Shown: positions 1 to 11,300 of the stretch, in pieces
Position numbering within the stretch: position 1 is the first letter of the stretch
Layout of the letters: the number at the start of each line of letters is the position of its first letter
Source: Berghia stephanieae
Lineage: Eukaryota > Mollusca > Gastropoda > Nudibranchia > Aeolidiidae
Direction of reading: 5' to 3'
Assembly (NCBI GenBank): GCA_034508935.3
Contig: CM067447.1
Location: 30,424,070-30,488,069 of the forward strand
DNA length: 64,000 nucleotides
The notes under the pieces: generated by a model
Seen by the model: only the letters and a program-made list of their open reading frames with translations
Told to the model about the DNA's origin: nothing
The model's database searches: none
Position numbers and translations under genes: made by a program

Positions 1-1260
1 CCCACTTGAAGGGGGCTTTAACTCGAAATCATTTTGCAGTTCAAGCAGTTCATCTTGGTTTGTGGATCCAAGCAAATCGTTAATATCAAACTGCCTTGGA
101 CTGAGGATCCATTCTGGCACATCGAGATTAGGGAGGTCCTGGAAGTGATCTCTCATATCAACTTAAATTTTTTCAATGTGATCTGTGAAGATCCGAATGT
201 CGTCATCAGATGCTCTGCAATGTCTTTGAGGTTTGGATATTTAGTGAAGTCTCTTCGACAGAGGGAGCGCCTGTAAATAGGAATATTTGCTGTGATGCTG
301 TATAGCAGATTTCGCTTGAACCATGTTGACGTCATTAGGCTTGTAACTGTAGGTTCAGGTCGTTGAATTTTCCGTAGACATCAGACAGGTAAGTTACTTT
401 GTCTTTGATTTCGTTAAGCTTGTCGGTGATTGGAGAATTGGTTGACTGCAAAACCTCTACAACAGAATAGTGCAAATAATCGAGCAAGACAGTTCCCTTT
501 AGAAAGCCATCGAATCTTTGTGTTGAGTAGAAACCTATTGAACTCCTCATCATTCTCCACGCATAGCTGTTTGAAAAATGCGAATTGAGCACGTGCGCTT
601 TTTACTGTTCATGCAATGGCTGGGTAAAATTTTTAGCCGCAAGGTGTTGTCTGTGAATAACAATATGTACTGATAAAATGTTTGGCACAGCCTCTTTTTA
701 AAATGCTGTAAAGCCACGATTGCGCCCTATCACCGCAGCTGCCCCGTAGGTGGCACACGTACGTTTGTGAACGGAATTTCCTATCTTCGAAAAAATCGCG
801 AACAGACTATTGCTCTCGTGATGTCTGTAGTTAAGGTGCATGCGAAGAGAAGTTCTTGGTAAACGTGACTGCCTTGTATAAAACGATCATAGATCACCAG
901 TAGGGCATCATCATTGCTGAGAGTCGACTCTTTTAACTGAAGGCTGAATTTAGTCACTTTCAAAAGCTGAATCAATTGACCTCAGCTTCTCCTGCCATTT
1001 CATGAATTCGCCTTTAAATTGTGCTGTTACTTCGGGATAAAGTCTTCATTACTGATTCAGGATCTTTGTTTAAAACAGTCTTTATAACACCCCGCATGGC
1101 TGGGGCAACTAATGTTTCACCTATGGTGTGGGGTTTGCATAAAAAATCAAAATAACTCCAAGTATAATCCATCCTAGGTAGTTCCTGATCATCGCCCCCT
1201 AAATTCAAAGTTCGCTTTCATCGCCCCCAGGGGCAATATCACCCACTTTGAGAACCACTG
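1..1260 (-). mobile_element. hAT DNA transposon remnant (ZBED5/SCAND3-type transposase), cut by window edge
   Basis: The minus strand begins at 1260 with CAGTGGTTCTCAAAGTGGG, a typical hAT terminal inverted repeat. The adjoining atttaaat (1261-1268) could be one half of an 8-bp target duplication; its partner lies outside the window. Transposase-like protein is readable in separate pieces at about 1208-1014, 975-781, 592-335 and 335-153. It includes the blocks KPHTIGETLV, KFSLQLKEST, YQELLFACTL and YLSDVYGKFNDLNL, which match ZBED5/SCAND3-like hAT proteins. The usual LQLDEST block, which I take to hold the first catalytic aspartate, has K in place of D. Only about 50 bp separates the terminal repeat from mid-transposase sequence, so the N-terminal BED zinc finger is missing. 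With several frame changes this is a dead copy. Confidence 0.72.
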
Positions 1261-1268
1261 ATTTAAAT

Positions 1269-2280
1269 TATTGAACAAGTAAAATATGTGGTTTTCGACA
1301 AATTTAAATATCAAAATTTTAAGCTCAAATTTTCAATCCGCGAAAAACACCAAATTTGCTATATGTTGCATCCAAAATGCCAGACTGACAACCTATATTC
1401 TTTAGGCTATATCCAAGTCCAAGTTTCAATGGGATTATCAAAAACCCAATGCTGACTAGAGCTGTAGCGGGAATTGCTCTATAAGGGTCATGCGAATACC
1501 GACTCTTTCATGGGAATCTTTCGAGAACAGAGCCGCTAGATTTGGTTTGCTGCCATGGCACAAACGAGAGCTAGACGAACTAGATGTCTTGTTTTGTGAC
1601 CTGCATGAACCGTTTTGTGACCTAGATGCATCGTTCTGTGTGTGCATGCCATGCGAGTAAGTACATACAGCGAGTCGCTTGCAAATAAGGAAAAAGAAAA
1701 GAAACAGCTAAGCCGTGTTTGAAAAATAAATAAATAAATAAATAAAGACCCCTAATAACCCCCAACAAATTGGCCTTTCACATGCGATATCAATCTTACT
1801 TGGACCTACACGATCTTACCATTTACAAGTAACGGCCATGCAACTAGTTTAATCGAAGTCTGGTTGCGATATTCTTACTGTTCTCGTGGTAGAAACAATT
1901 TATTCTCCATTAATTTGTTTATGTTTATGTGCAACACATTAAGGCCACATCAGCGCCAGTAAATAGGAAAAAATGGAAAGTAAAAAGTTCTCGAATTACA
2001 ATTAAAGCAGTCAAGAAAAGGTATGACAAAGGGAAGTTGGCTTAAATAGGAAACAGATGTAGATTCCAAGAGCATACTATCAAAGCAATTAGTTTGAGAT
2101 CATCTAAAAGTCTCATCCAGACACAAGCACATGTCCCGACTAAGAGGAATACACTCAAATGTTTTCAAATCATACATAATAAGTAAACAAAATATAGTGC
2201 ACAACAGAGAGATGATTTACAAGTAAAAAAATATCATCTCCCACAACTAACTATACATTTGACTGTTTCCCTCTCAGCCA
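1269..2280. other. intergenic, no gene recognised
   Basis: No coding, RNA or repeat signal that I can support. A short reiterated ttttgtgacct motif around 1585-1640 produces a spurious serine/asparagine-rich frame. Confidence 0.5.
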
Positions 2281-2370
2281 GGGCCAGGACAAAAGCAAGT
2301 AATCTCATTCCAAGACAAAGACAGAAAGCAAGTTGGAAAACAGATATAGGGTGATAGTGATAGAAGACAC

Positions 2371-2465
2371 CTTCTTCTTCTTCTTCTTCTTCTTCTTCTT
2401 CTTCTTCTTCTTCTCTTCTTCTTCTTCTTCTTCTTCTTCTTCTTCTTCTTCTTCTTCTTCTTCTT
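2371..2465. repeat. (CTT)n microsatellite
   Basis: About 95 bp of CTT repeats with one interruption near 2414. It lies just beyond the readable end of the minus-strand LINE remnant and gives artificial poly-Glu, poly-Lys, poly-Ser and poly-Phe frames. Confidence 0.97.
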
Positions 2466-2519
2466 GCCAGGTTTCCTCTTGTTCGGTTGGAGGCCCTGTA
2501 ATGGCACCTGACCTGGTAA

Positions 2520-2714
2520 AATACATTTAGTTTATTCTATTCTCTCTTCTTTCCTTCAATGGTTCCAAAAGGAGTGTGATATATGGCTTTGATTTGTTTG
2601 GGAATTGTCTTGAACGAATATTATAGCTTTTTTATTGTTGGATTGATTCTATTTCCCTAATTTGGGAAGTGTGATTGGGATCCAATACCGTACTGCTATA
2701 CTCGACTGTTGTTC

Positions 2715-2773
<59 letters not shown>

Positions 2774-2780
2774 CCTCTCG

Positions 2781-2857
<77 letters not shown>

Positions 2858-3466
2858 TGTGCTTTATAGCATTTCTCTTTTATGGTTACTTTGCAGCTCA
2901 AGAATCCCCGGGTGGAGTTTGCCTTTCTGCATATGTTTGCAATGTGGGCTTTCCTGGTCAGGCGATTGTTTATGGATACTCCGAGATAGTTATCTTTGGT
3001 GACTTCTAGTGTGTTGTTGTGTATTGTATATTGTGATAGTATTATCTTCCTTTCGTTAGTAATTTTCTGGAGTCAAGGTCCCGATGAAGAATTTCTGATT
3101 CTTCCTTCTGCCTTATTGCTCTGTATAAAAGGTTGTCATCCGCAAATACAGTGTAGTCTCAGTTGAGTTCCTGGCGTCAATCAATCTTTCAGGCATATCA
3201 GTGATTTACGGTACCTAGGGGCACACCTGTAGTACTGGAGTGGACTCTGACATTGCTCTTTTAATTGTTTACGGTTATTAAGAAAATACATTATCCAGCC
3301 GTGTGTGTTACTCATCATTCCATATCTCCGCAGTTTAATAACCAGATTATGGTGATGTTATGATTTATCAAATGCTTTATTAAAGTCTAATAAGATAGCA
3401 CCTGTTAGGAGGTGTTGATTTATGTTTTCTGCTAGGTTGCCTCAAGTTGTTATTCGTTATGTTTCA
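2520..3466 (-). pseudogene. Jockey/CR1-like LINE reverse transcriptase remnant
   Basis: Reading the minus strand from about 3466 downward gives ILLDFNKAFDK (RT motif A region), then a FADDNLLY box near 3140, then YLGVSINNRLTRKAHIANIC and KVTIKEKCYK. After the microsatellite it resumes with VEYSSTVLDPNHTSQIREIE and LLEPLKERRENRIN. This is the order seen in the C-terminal half of Jockey/CR1-type RTs (usual motif LEYASTVWDP). The copy has several frame changes and stops, no endonuclease part and no intact start. A compound microsatellite (2719-2861) sits exactly where the short segment between KEKCYK and VEYSSTV should be. It is a dead LINE; the precise clade is not resolved. Confidence 0.75.
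2719..2861. repeat. compound microsatellite (CT)n(TA)n(TG)n inside a LINE reading frame
   Basis: (CT)n runs from 2719 to about 2779, (TA)n from 2782 to 2821 and (TG)n from 2822 to about 2861. Conserved LINE RT codons lie directly on both sides on the minus strand, so the array grew within a former coding region. Confidence 0.95.
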
Positions 3467-3848
3467 CAAAAGTGCTCCTTTCTGGAGCCATGCTGTATAT
3501 AAAACATTCAAGTATATAACAGAGCAAAGAAAGAGTTCATAAATTGTAAGAGTTAATCAAGATGAATAGCAAAGAATGTTGTGAAACAGGTTGCACCCAG
3601 TCGTGTGTTCACCCAACCAGGTTCAGAGACAGACTCCTGCCAGTACTAACAGGCCTCGACAGCTATACTTCAGGAAAGGAAACATTTTAGCCTTCAATAA
3701 GACAACAAATGGTTTGCATGAACACACTCACATGGAAAAACATGACAACGAGGCATTGGCCACAAAAAATGTGAGTGACAATTTGTATTTTATATTAGCT
3801 CTAACCATCATTATCGAGCACTTTCGTACCTACGAGTACCCACCAACA

Positions 3849-3851
<3 letters not shown>

Positions 3852-3924
<73 letters not shown>
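3852..3924. repeat. (AT)n microsatellite
   Basis: About 73 bp of uninterrupted AT. The flanks (3470-3850 and 3925-4015) show no gene that I recognise. Confidence 0.97.
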
Positions 3925-3925
<1 letters not shown>

Positions 3926-4019
3926 CATTTCAAGTATAATTATGATCATCTTCTACAATACTGTCTCGAGCGTTAGCTCTCATCGGGAAGTGGAAGGGAA
4001 AGTAGAGTGTTTCTGGTGG

Positions 4020-4700
4020 TTTGTAATTACATAAAAGGTGAAGAAGAAATCCATATCATCCTGCACTCGAAGAACACATCGCTATACAACAATGGAGTAG
4101 CAAGGACAAAAAATCAACGAACTTTGATGTCACCATGGGTAGCTACGACGAAGCAGAAACATGCCAGCTCATCGGACTATATCTACTTTCCCAAATGCAA
4201 CATTTTGATATAAACATTGGACTATACAACAATCTGAAAATTACCATCGAAGCCAACAAAAAGACATTCGAATTCCTAGACATAACCATCAACCCGAAAA
4301 ACGGCACCTACCAACCATTTTCAAAACCCAAAAATATCCCATTGCACGTCCATAGACATAGCGATCATCGCCATCTATTATAAAAACATCCCAGAGAACA
4401 TTAACAAACGACTATTTAACAACTTTACAAACAACAACCTATTCAACGATGCAATCCCACCATACACAGACGCACTACAAAAAAGTGGCTATGACTACAA
4501 ATTGAAATATGAAGAAAAGACCATTACCACCCCAATGAAAAAAACGTCCAAGAAAACAAAATATAACATGGTTCAACCCACCCTACAGCAAGAATGTGAC
4601 AACTTCTATCGGTAACAAATTCTTCAATCTACCATTTACGGTAGCCAACAAATGGCTTCGGTGGAAACAGTACAGACACTGGACGTTTCGGGGAAACCCT
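4020..4700 (+). pseudogene. Penelope-like reverse transcriptase remnant
   Basis: Pieces in two to three frames read GEEEIHIILHSK, YNNGVA, FDVTMGSYD (4123-4149), GLYLLSQMQHFDINIGLY, NNLKITIEANKKTFEFLDIT and, after a frame change, TWFNPPYSKNV near 4570. These blocks match the C-terminal half of a reverse-transcriptase family abundant in cnidarians and molluscs, which I believe is Penelope-like. In intact relatives about 25 residues, including a YRDDGL active-site block, separate NIGLY from NNLKI. Here they are joined directly (near 4225), so the catalytic centre has been excised. One frame change lies at an A-run near 4108. Family assignment is from memory and moderately sure. Confidence 0.5.
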
Positions 4701-4895
4701 TCGTCAGCAAAAGGAACTTTGAAAACACAAAACAAAATGTAGTAGGAATTTTAGCGTGTGTATTTCTGGATGGTTGAAGCATGAGAAGTTAGCGTGGTGT
4801 TATTAGTTGACATACTAAAAATTTGTCCCATCATTGGAATTGTATCTGAAAACATACAAACGTATTCCTTTTTTAGTTACATGTAATATTCTTCC

Positions 4896-4897
<2 letters not shown>

Positions 4898-4939
<42 letters not shown>

Positions 4940-5000
4940 TCTATCTATCTATTTATTTATCTATCTCTATCTATCTATCTATCTCTCTATCTCTCTCTAC
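4898..5000. repeat. (CT)n followed by (CTAT)n microsatellite
   Basis: CT dinucleotides from 4898 to about 4935, then CTAT/CTCT-type tetranucleotides to about 5000. From 5001 to 5435 nothing gene-like is seen; a short degenerate ATG/GAT run lies at 5370-5405. Confidence 0.93.
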
Positions 5001-5439
5001 TGTCTTTCTTTCTTTTAAAGACCCAACAACATTCAATTATGAATTATGAGAATTTTATATGGAATACACAACTAATGCTACAGTTCTAAAACGTTATATT
5101 AACTGCACAATGGTTCACCAGCAAGACACGTAAGACCTATTTCATACAAAACAAGCCATCACTTCAGAGTAATTTTTGGACAACAACAGATACAATAGTC
5201 GCGGTTGCTTTTAGCCGAGCACTCAATTATACCAGAACGAGCAGGCAATTTATTGTTTGCAATGCCTTACACAAGGACACAAAAGTACAGATAGAACATG
5301 CTCCCATTGTCACCAGGTGTCAATAACGAAACGTCAATAGCCTGACACAATACTGCATCGTAACGATTGATGATTATCATGATGATAATGATGATGATGA
5401 TAATGGTGGCGATATCCATGGCGTTTTGATACAATTTTA

Positions 5440-5741
5440 TAGGTATGCCGACTCCATACTGTCATCAAAAACTAGTAGTCCTTCAGAGCCATTCGGTCCA
5501 TGGGGCGGGAGTTTATCCCGGCTTCTATAGCGTGAAACTGACAATAGCAATTGCTTAATACCATTTTCATAGGACGCTAGTCTATCGCAAAGTACTTTCC
5601 GCCAGATATAACAGACCCAGCAACTCAATTACTGCTGGATGGACTGGGAGGTCAGGAAAAAAAATTGACTGCACCCGAGATCGATCACGGTCCCTTTGCG
5701 TTTGAACCGAGTGCTCTACCAACTGAGCTATCTTGATCCCC
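5440..5741 (-). mobile_element. tRNA-derived SINE, family A
   Basis: On the minus strand the sequence starts with a tRNA-like head: TAGCTCAGTTGGTAGAGC (A-box region, near 5730-5713), an anticodon-like stretch GGTTCAAACGC, and ATCTCGGGTGCA where the T arm should be. A non-tRNA body follows to about 5440. Spacing in the head is wrong for a functional tRNA, so this is a SINE (pol III-type retroposon) rather than a tRNA gene. No clear target duplication was found. Confidence 0.6.
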
Positions 5742-6302
5742 AACTATCATCAAGTCTGACCAAAATAGTCTATAAAACACGTAAAATGATTATTGCAGTA
5801 TTTTTGGAAAGAAAAATATAATTAGGGGGAGGGGGAAAGGAGCACTGTTTGTGTAAACAACGGTTGCCCACATTTAATCGAGCTGTATTCTGCGAGTCTG
5901 TTTGTCTGTCCGTCTTTATTAGAGTAGTTGATTATACTTGCTAAATCAGATAAACAAAATTGATTATTATCGAAAGTTTAATGAAAGGAAAACATCCGGT
6001 TTGACGCTAAATATAGTCACCAATGAGAATCCAAGGATGACGTAAAACAACATTCGGTCGCCTTGTTTTGAATGGGAATGAACGATTTTTGTTGTTGTCC
6101 ATTTCAAAATTTTCCAATCTTAAAAGCTTGCATCTCAACTAATACTGATCTCTCAGAGTAGTTCTATAACATAAATTACAGGATTTTTCATATTCTAGAA
6201 TATATGCAATTTTTCATGCTTTCAAACATAACTTGCACAATTCAAGGGGTTTTTTTTTTGGCCTCATTCCCCCCTCCCCCCTTCTAAATACCATCTTATC
6301 TA
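5742..6302. other. intergenic, no gene recognised
   Basis: AT-rich sequence with short homopolymer runs (T-run and C-rich stretch near 6248-6285). Nothing supportable. Confidence 0.5.
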
Positions 6303-6871
6303 CATCCCAGCACGACATCACTAGATGAAATAACAAGCCATGTGACTTCACCAATGGACACAACAACAATGACTAGGCACGTGATATCGCCTGAAAGAGC
6401 AACATCAACTGAAGAGACACTACAGGAGGACACAACACTTTCCTGCACGACACAACCAACTAAAACTATGAACACCCGTTATAAAATGTTAACATCTTTT
6501 GAACCCGTAACCATAGAGGAAGTTAAAAATATATTGTCAGATATGCCTAATATATCATGCCCAGTAGATAAAACACCAACTTGGCTCATAAAGGCATATG
6601 GAAATGATCTTGCTCCAGAAATTGCATCCATCGTAAATGAAAGTCTACTGTTACCCGATTTTCCAAAGATGCTGAAACATGCAGGTTAGACCCCTGAAGA
6701 AACAAGAAAATCTTGACTGCAATGAGTTTAAGAATTTTCGACTTGTGTCAAATTTGAATTTCATTTCAAAATTAATTGAAAAAGTCGTTGCTGCTTGTCT
6801 TATTAACCATATAGAGACGAATGCTTTACATGTTAAATTTCAATCTGCCTACAAAGCCTCACATAGCACAG

Positions 6872-6872
<1 letters not shown>

Positions 6873-6938
<66 letters not shown>
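6873..6938. repeat. (AT)n microsatellite inside a LINE reading frame
   Basis: About 66 bp of AT repeats between the RT blocks HSTE and ILNDIDNTSAAM. It replaces roughly seven codons of the ancestral frame. Confidence 0.95.
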
Positions 6939-6939
<1 letters not shown>

Positions 6940-7420
6940 TAAATGATATAGATAATACAAGTGCTGCGATGCTCGTTTTACTAGATTTAAGTGTCGCATT
7001 CGACTTTATCGATCAAAATTTACTTGTGATTAGACAACGTGATCAATCTTATATAAGTGGCACAGCTTTGGACTGGTTAAAGGAATATTTGTTTGAAAGA
7101 ACCCAGTCGGTAATTATAGAAAACCGTGTATCAACTCCATCGATATTAACATGTGGAGTGCCTCAGGGATCTGATCTCGGCCCCCTCCTTTTTACAAAGT
7201 ATACTGCTCCTCTTTCGGATATGATATCCACCTTTCCCATTGATATTTCATTTTAATGCTGATGACACTCAGCTGTATACAAAACTCATTAATGATTCAG
7301 AGCTGTCATCAGTGTCTGTTATGGAAAATTGTATTACTAACATAAACGATTCGATTGGATGAAACTATACAAACTTAAATTTAATGATGACAAGACAGAA
7401 ATGATCATTTTTGGAAATAG

Positions 7421-7428
7421 GTATCAAC
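7421..7428. repeat. target-site duplication, left copy (gtatcaac)
   Basis: gtatcaac here and at 13,097-13,104 flank the whole 5.67-kb nested insertion in the CR1/L2-like LINE. The homologous LINE copy at 50.4 kb has this octamer once (within ggtatcaactc). Confidence 0.85.
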
Positions 7429-7458
7429 AACGATGGCAACTTTTCGGTCACATACTAC
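7429..7458 (+). pseudogene. 5'-truncated LINE, first piece (interrupted by Academ-like element)
   Basis: Thirty bases that translate as RWQLFGHIL and are continued on the far side of the DNA transposon at 12,805. The split is an insertion with a 3-bp TAC duplication. See the second piece for the full description. Confidence 0.75.
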
Positions 7459-7610
7459 TAGTGCTTAGGCCACTGGGACCCCCCCTCCCCCCCCCCCTTT
7501 GGGAGTTTATGCCACTATGTTTTTCAAATAATAGAACTTATTGGCCATACAAATTCCACTGTTACCGTAAAAATAAGTGTCATTTAAGAGAGTTATGGCC
7601 CTTTGAAAAA
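7459..7610 (+). repeat. Academ-like left terminal inverted repeat and subterminal region
   Basis: Pairs with 12,650-12,801 in reverse complement, with indels mainly in the C/G run at 7478-7500. From 7611 to 8265 the element holds AT-rich non-coding sequence. Confidence 0.75.
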
Positions 7611-8320
7611 AGTGAGTTGTGTCCCCTTGCAAAATAGAGACAACATTTCTTTCAAAGGCTCTGGAGACTACAATATTAATTCAAATATATGCAAATTGGG
7701 TATCAAACTGAAGGAAATTGAATATACTATCAAACTATGTGCACAAGCTTTCAATTTGTAAATATTATATAGATTCACAGAAAGTTGAAACAATTTGTCA
7801 GTAATCTCATGAAGTGTCATATCTAAACTTATGGGCTATTTCAGTGTTTTACACAAAAATTATTTTAAATATGGCCAAAAACAGCATGTTTTATTAAAAA
7901 TGTAGCACTGAAGAAAGCTATGGCCCAAGCCTCAACAACAACCTTCATATTTCTCCGTCACAGGAAAAACTAAAAGTGTACGCAACCCTTAAATTTTTCT
8001 CCACTTTGTGGGATGCCAAATTCATCATAATTTTCATTCTTTTTAAACATGGTATTGATGTCCAGGTGTCACATTTAAAGTAAGTTGAAGGTGTGGTAAA
8101 AATAATAGATATATCATGAAAAAAGACTAATTTGTTCACAACCCAAGTGAAGCATCATTACCGAAGACTTTTGAACGAAATCGCATGTTATATTATGAAG
8201 AATAATTGATACTCAAAAGGGATTCTTGATTCAAGATGCAGTAAGTACATAAAAACAATATCCTTATGTGTTTTGCAAACATGCTTTACTCCTTAACAGT
8301 TTGCACTGCTCACCAATTTA

Positions 8321-11300
8321 TTACATATCCTCATCATCAGTAGCAAAATCCTCTTCGTCCTCTGAAGTGTCGTCAAGGAAATCACTGTCAAAGCTATCAC
8401 TACCATCCTCGGCATATGTATCTTCGTCAGTACTGGTGCAGCTTTCTTCATACACAATTTCCTGCAACTCATCTGGAATGAAAGCATCTTTGAACCACTG
8501 TACTTCCAATTCAGTTGCAGAATTTCTCTGCCAAACGTTATCCTCTGGTTTTGGAATGCTAGGATTCTGGCACACTGCATTCCTCCAAATGAGAGTTTGA
8601 ATGTTGGCTCTTGATATGTGCAGTGACAATACTTGACTACAAGGAGGCATCTGACACAGATCAATTCCACCACTGCATGAGATGGTACCTTTCTTTCCTT
8701 TGAAACGCTGGCGAACTATGTCATACCTCACTTTGTTGACACTTGTGCATGAGGTTTTGCCATACAGCTTGCACACAAATGACTCTAACATGAGACAGTC
8801 ATTACTCGAAACAGCTGCTGATGTTCCAAATCTGGAGAACAGAATTCTAAGGTCTTCCTCCTTTTGAAGAAATTTTAGAGCTTTCGGCTTTCCTTGCCCA
8901 GCAAAGCAACTTGTTGTGTCACAGCCTGTGAATGCATGGACACCAAGTAATGCATCACACATCTGTTTAGACAAAGTCTTTGCAATCTGAGAGACATTGA
9001 TTTGTCGCCTGTTGTTGCTACAGCCAGTATCAAAAATCAGGGTCTTTCCAATTGTCTCTGAGAATGAAAGGAGAAATAAGAAGACATCCGTGTCTGGTGA
9101 TCTGACAACAATTGTTTCACAGTTTGGTTGGCGGGAAGCATATTGACAGTGCAGTATAATTCGTGTGTCTGCCTCTTCCTGTGATGAGTAGAGATCTAGA
9201 CAAGGTACAGCTGTGGTAAATTCATCCGTGTCACTGTAAAGTAAGATGCATCTCTCTTCACAGACAAAGAAGATTTCCCTGTTTCTCAGTTTCTTTGCAT
9301 ATTCGTTACTTTCCCATTCCTTGAGGAGAAACCTGATAAGGGATCTTTTGTTATCAACGCAGCTGAGAAATGATTTCCAACGTCTGGGCACTGTTGTTTC
9401 AGATCCTCTTAACAAGTATGCATTATCTTCAGAAGATCATCTCCTCAATCTCTCACAACCTTTGATTGAATCTTCTATGTAAGTATCAGTCACAAAGTGT
9501 ACACAAGCTGCTTGTGGTAAGGAGGAACATGTAAGTACTTCACCAAATGTATTTGGGATTGCTGACAGAGTTTGTAACAGTGCATTGCCATCAACAATGT
9601 AAACGGTGTTTGTTTTTTTTTTTTGCATAATCCTCGAACATTAATGAATTGTCAGGCGTGAGCTTGTGCAACAGAGTTGCTTTGTTGGTCTTCAGAGGTA
9701 AACCATCTGATGAAGCCAGCGACCATGGAGTAGGTGTTAGAGGATATCGAAGAACTTTTTGAAGATCAACACTGTGCTCTTGGGACAAAACAAGAAGCTG
9801 GCCAAATAAATTTCTTTGTGCCTTGATTTTGACCACGTTCATGTCTTTTTTCACTGTTACCACTTTCCTCAATGATGCAAATGTCTTGGTCTTGTTCCTT
9901 TCTAATGGCTTGTGAAATTCTACAGTCTTTTCCTTCAGTCTGTTTTCAACAAAACTTTCAAACAATCTTTTTCCTATTTTTTCCACGGCTAGCAGGTCAT
10001 CAGCAATATCCTCTTGCACTTTCATTCCTGAAGCTAGACTGACCAGACCATCTTCAACTTCAAAGGGATTGATAAATGCTGAAAATGCCTGGAGGATCTT
10101 TTGCACTCGCTTTTCACTTTGTCTTTTTTCTGCAAGGCTCAATTCTTTGTGGGTGTCTATATCCATACAGTTGTTGTTGCTGATCATTCTTTGGGTTGCT
10201 GATACATATTCTGCTCGATTGTGTCTTGTTACACTCCAACGGTAATAGCTTGGAAGACTCTTGCTGAACCCAACAATACCTCCTTTTGTCTTTGCATGTT
10301 TGTTTATTGTTTGTTCAATGGTCATATCAACTGCTATTCTTCCAGCAGGCGTCCTTGATCTGGAGACACTAAATCCATTATCTTGTAACATTTCTTCTGC
10401 CCCCTGGATAGGAATGAATCAGGTTGGCTACTGACACAAAATATACACTGAGATACTTGGCATAATTGTGGTGATTCATGGTAAAAAGCAGTGGGCACAG
10501 TTCTTTTAAACAAGATATATGAAGAAGAAAGTTGTTAGTCTTTGTAGCTCGCAGAAACTGGAGGAGAAGCCAAACTCTGTCCATGTATTGGATCCAGTAT
10601 TGTGCAGTTTTTCCGTACTTTCCTGAGCGGACACTCTCTTTGAAGGCTTCATACTGGGAAAATAACTCAGCATACACAGTTGACTGGAGAATTTTATTAG
10701 CTGTATGGCTTGATATTCCTTCGGTGAATTCCTTTATGTAAGGCATGAGGTCTTTACCGAGTTTTGAATCCGTGTCCTGCTCAAATTTTGCAAGCAGAAG
10801 TCTCTCTAGAGCCTCCAAAACAGACACATGCACTCGTATAGCCCTGTTGTAGTTCTTTCCACTCATTACCCTATCCATAGAACCATGTGCACATAGCCCT
10901 GCTTCAGTCACAATTTCTTCAAAACCAGATCCACTTTGGAGCTTTCCCAGGGCACCAAGATATGACATTATGGTGTGAAAGACACCCAGGTGAATAATGA
11001 CTGTTTTGTAAAGCTGTGGGTTTTGCCAGACAATATCGTAAGCTTTCTTTGCTACAGCAAGGTCAAATGTTACAAATGTATATGGCTGACCAAGCTCTTG
11101 TGTTGCCTCCAAAGATAGTTGTAGCACCTTCTGTACTGTAGCTGCTTCAGTTATGGGAGCATTGATGACAGGCATATATTCAACAATTGAAGGCATGTTG
11201 GTTTCATTTTCATTTTGGGGGTTTGGAGTTGTTGATGAAAGCCAACCTTTCCAGCCAGGGAAACGTTCTCCGTCTGAATTCAACTTCATCCTACAGAACA

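Larger units (their letters stand above)
6303..7428 (+). pseudogene. CR1/L2-like LINE, left half (RT domain), split by a nested insertion
   Basis: Reverse-transcriptase sequence in three to four frame pieces. Recognisable blocks are EEVKNILSDMPNISCPVDK and PTWLIKAYG (6500-6600), RPLKKQENLDCNEFKNFRLV and LIEKVVAACL (6680-6800), AYKASHSTE (6850), LLDLSVAFDFID (motif A, 6975-7010), GVPQGSDLGPLLF (7155-7195), a degenerate FNADDTQLY box (7252-7278) and LKFNDDKTEMIIFGNR (7374-7421). The order fits the CR1/L2 group. An (AT)n array has grown between HSTE and ILNDID. The copy stops at gtatcaac (7421-7428) and resumes at 13,105 with the next LINE codons. The related copy at 50.4 kb is continuous across this point, which proves the interruption. 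Confidence 0.82.

Noticed and set aside
5690-5741. tRNA gene on the minus strand
   Set aside because: A-box and B-box-like elements are present, but stem spacing is wrong and a SINE body follows, so it is a SINE head. The same applies to the heads at 49,726, 61,067 and 63,424.
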